7,574 nt of DNA from Parcubacteria group bacterium (GTDB lineage Bacteria; Patescibacteriota; Minisyncoccia; UBA6257; JAAZHW01), in the NCBI GenBank assembly GCA_012510515.1, contig JAAZHW010000007.1, forward strand, positions 1-7,574, in the 5' to 3' direction. Every line of letters starts with the position of its first letter. Within the stretch, counting starts at the first letter, position 1. The notes beneath the pieces are model-generated. The model did no database searches. It was not told where the DNA came from and saw nothing but the letters and a program-made list of their open reading frames with translations. The position numbers and the translations under genes were made by a program. Positions 6,879 through 7,574 of this stretch are shown here, piece by piece.

Positions 6879-7308
6879 TTTCTTTTGTTTTTACTTTAAT
6901 TTTCTTTTCTTCGCTGGTTGAAGAAGGATTTTTTTTGGGCATTACTATTTTCAAAATACCTTTATCATAATCAGCCTCAATTTTATCTTCATCAACTTCT
7001 ATTGGTAAGCGAATTATTTTTTCAAAAGAACCTCGACGAATTTCTTTTCGCCAATAATTTTTCTTTTTTTCTTCTTCCTTTTTTTCGTTTTCGCCTTTAA
7101 CGATTAAAACCTGATTTTTTACTGAAATATCAATTTTTTCTGGATTAAAATCAGGTAAATTTAATTCTGCAATTAATTCTTTGTCGGTTTGATAAATATC
7201 CATAGCGGGTTCTTTAAGAGATGAAGGTGAAATAACAGGTAATGCCCAATCATCATCTTCAAACCACTGTTCAATATTTTTAAATGGATTGAAAGGAATT
7301 AGATCCAT
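6871..7308 (-). CDS. Hsp20 family small heat-shock protein
   Basis: A 145-residue cytoplasmic, ATP-independent chaperone that holds unfolding proteins in oligomers for later refolding. The N-terminal arm starts MDLIPFNPFKNIEQWFEDDD, typical of bacterial class members. The alpha-crystallin domain spans about 34-125: PAMDIYQTDKELIAELNLP, then VKNQVLIVKGE, FEKIIRLP, and the diagnostic GILKIVMPK at 117-125. A C-terminal IKV (137-139) serves as the IXI/V motif that docks on neighbouring subunits. A Lys/Glu-rich stretch (72-91) lies in the beta6 loop region. It is the first gene of the minus-strand run, behind a good promoter at 7364-7392. No CIRCE-type inverted repeat (TTAGCACTC/GAGTGCTAA) was seen, so HrcA control at this site is not supported. 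Coupling to a surface protein gene downstream is unusual. Confidence 0.95.
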   Translation of the reverse strand: MDLIPFNPFKNIEQWFEDDDWALPVISPSSLKEPAMDIYQTDKELIAELNLPDFNPEKIDISVKNQVLIVKGENEKKEEEKKKNYWRKEIRRGSFEKIIRLPIEVDEDKIEADYDKGILKIVMPKKNPSSTSEEKKIKVKTKENA

Positions 7309-7363
7309 ATTTTTAAAGATATTAATAAAACCGACCTTTATATTAAGATTTGTTTATATTAAT

Positions 7364-7392
7364 ATTATAACATAAAAAAATGTAAATTTCAA
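7364..7392 (-). promoter_or_regulatory. Sigma70-type promoter for hsp20
   Basis: On the minus strand TTGAAA (7392-7387) is separated by exactly 17 nt from a consensus TATAAT (7369-7364). Transcription should start near 7357, leaving a leader of about 50 nt before ATG 7308. The leader holds AAAGGTCG (7339-7332) but no Shine-Dalgarno motif near the start. A second TATAAT at 7399-7394 has no convincing -35 box. Confidence 0.7.
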
Positions 7393-7418
7393 TATTATAT
7401 AATACTATTTTTGATGTA

Positions 7419-7541
7419 TCATTTTGAGCGTTGGTCCGTTGATAGGCAGGCCCGCCTAAGGCAGGCAGGCCTGCCTTAGGCGGGTAAAGAAGAATTCCAT
7501 GTTAACTTGGCTGTCATTCTGAATGAAATGAAGAATCCCAT
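7419..7541. repeat. Intergenic repeat: two related units, the first split by a GC-rich insert
   Basis: Unit 2 (7514-7541) reads TCATTCTGA, a 7-nt centre, then GAAGAATCCCAT. Unit 1 has matching ends, TCATTTTGAGCG at 7419-7430 and GAAGAATTCCAT at 7489-7500, but its middle is replaced by about 58 nt containing the palindrome at 7451-7484. No ORF or promoter explains it. Short dispersed repeats of this general style occur in bacterial intergenic DNA; the family is not identified here. Confidence 0.55.
7451..7484. repeat. GC-rich palindrome (15-bp stem)
   Basis: CCCGCCTAAGGCAGG (7451-7465) pairs perfectly with 7470-7484 across a CAGG loop. Related GGCAGGC words at 7444-7450 precede it. Its GC content stands far above the surrounding AT-rich DNA. 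It has no T-run after either arm, so it is not a typical terminator. It more likely belongs to a dispersed palindromic or miniature mobile repeat. Confidence 0.75.
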
Positions 7542-7574
7542 CCACAGCAATGATTGCTGATTATTGCTGAAAGC
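7542..7574. repeat. Short TTGCTGA direct repeats at the window edge
   Basis: ATTGCTGA occurs at 7553-7560 and again at 7563-7570, and AGCAAT at 7546-7551 is inverted to ATTGCT at 7553-7558. These may continue past the window. No coding potential was seen here. Confidence 0.3.

Noticed and set aside
6918..7100. Plus-strand 60-codon open frame
   Set aside because: It is antisense to the hsp20 alpha-crystallin domain; its Phe/Leu-rich sequence mirrors the Lys/Glu-rich coding strand.
7309..7440. CIRCE/HrcA operator upstream of hsp20
   Set aside because: No TTAGCACTC/GAGTGCTAA-like inverted repeat is present; only AT-rich promoter sequence was seen.
7451..7484. GC-rich hairpin as a transcription terminator
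   Set aside because: No T-run follows either arm and no gene ends nearby.
7419..7574. CRISPR array
   Set aside because: Only two diverged units with unequal contents; no regular spacing or constant repeat length.

Overview
The window is AT-rich and densely packed. It looks like a piece of a Patescibacteria (Candidate Phyla Radiation, Parcubacteria-like) chromosome. The reasons are the short or absent spacers, almost no Shine-Dalgarno sequences, TAA at nearly every stop, a tRNA without encoded CCA, a lamin-tail-like surface protein, and a run of short TrbC/VirB2-type pilin proteins with signal peptides. The lineage is inferred from gene content and style; no rRNA or other phylogenetic marker was tested.

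Plus strand, 1-5647: one closely spaced run of genes. It opens with the 3' three quarters of gyrA, cut by the window edge. A small class I SAM-dependent methyltransferase follows, then a membrane-anchored ABC-type extracellular solute-binding protein. Next is a cluster of T4SS-pilin-like genes: a broken first copy (3750-4220, with disturbed reading frames at both ends), a fused double-module protein (4225-4860), and two single-module paralogues (4865-5224 and 5264-5647) that are about half identical over their membrane domains. A 15-bp hairpin at 5674-5708 ends the run. No VirB4-type ATPase, VirB6-type channel protein or ABC permease is present, so the window holds subunits but not the machine.

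Minus strand, 7392 down to 5714: a good sigma70-type promoter (TTGAAA, 17 bp, TATAAT) drives hsp20. The hsp20 stop overlaps by 8 nt the start of an exported FN3-like/lamin-tail-like protein with six cysteines. A tRNA-Arg(CCT) follows 16 nt later, and transcription then meets the same 5674-5708 hairpin from the other side. The two gene runs therefore converge on one shared terminator.

Right end, 7393-7574: no gene seen. It holds an intergenic repeat with two copies of a TCATT(C/T)TGA...GAAGAAT(C/T)CCAT unit. The first copy appears to be split by a GC-rich palindromic block.

The most interesting part is the pilin cluster: five two-helix modules in four genes, one a tandem fusion and one frameshifted, next to an anchored solute-binding protein. 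It may encode a heteromeric pilus or secretion surface structure.
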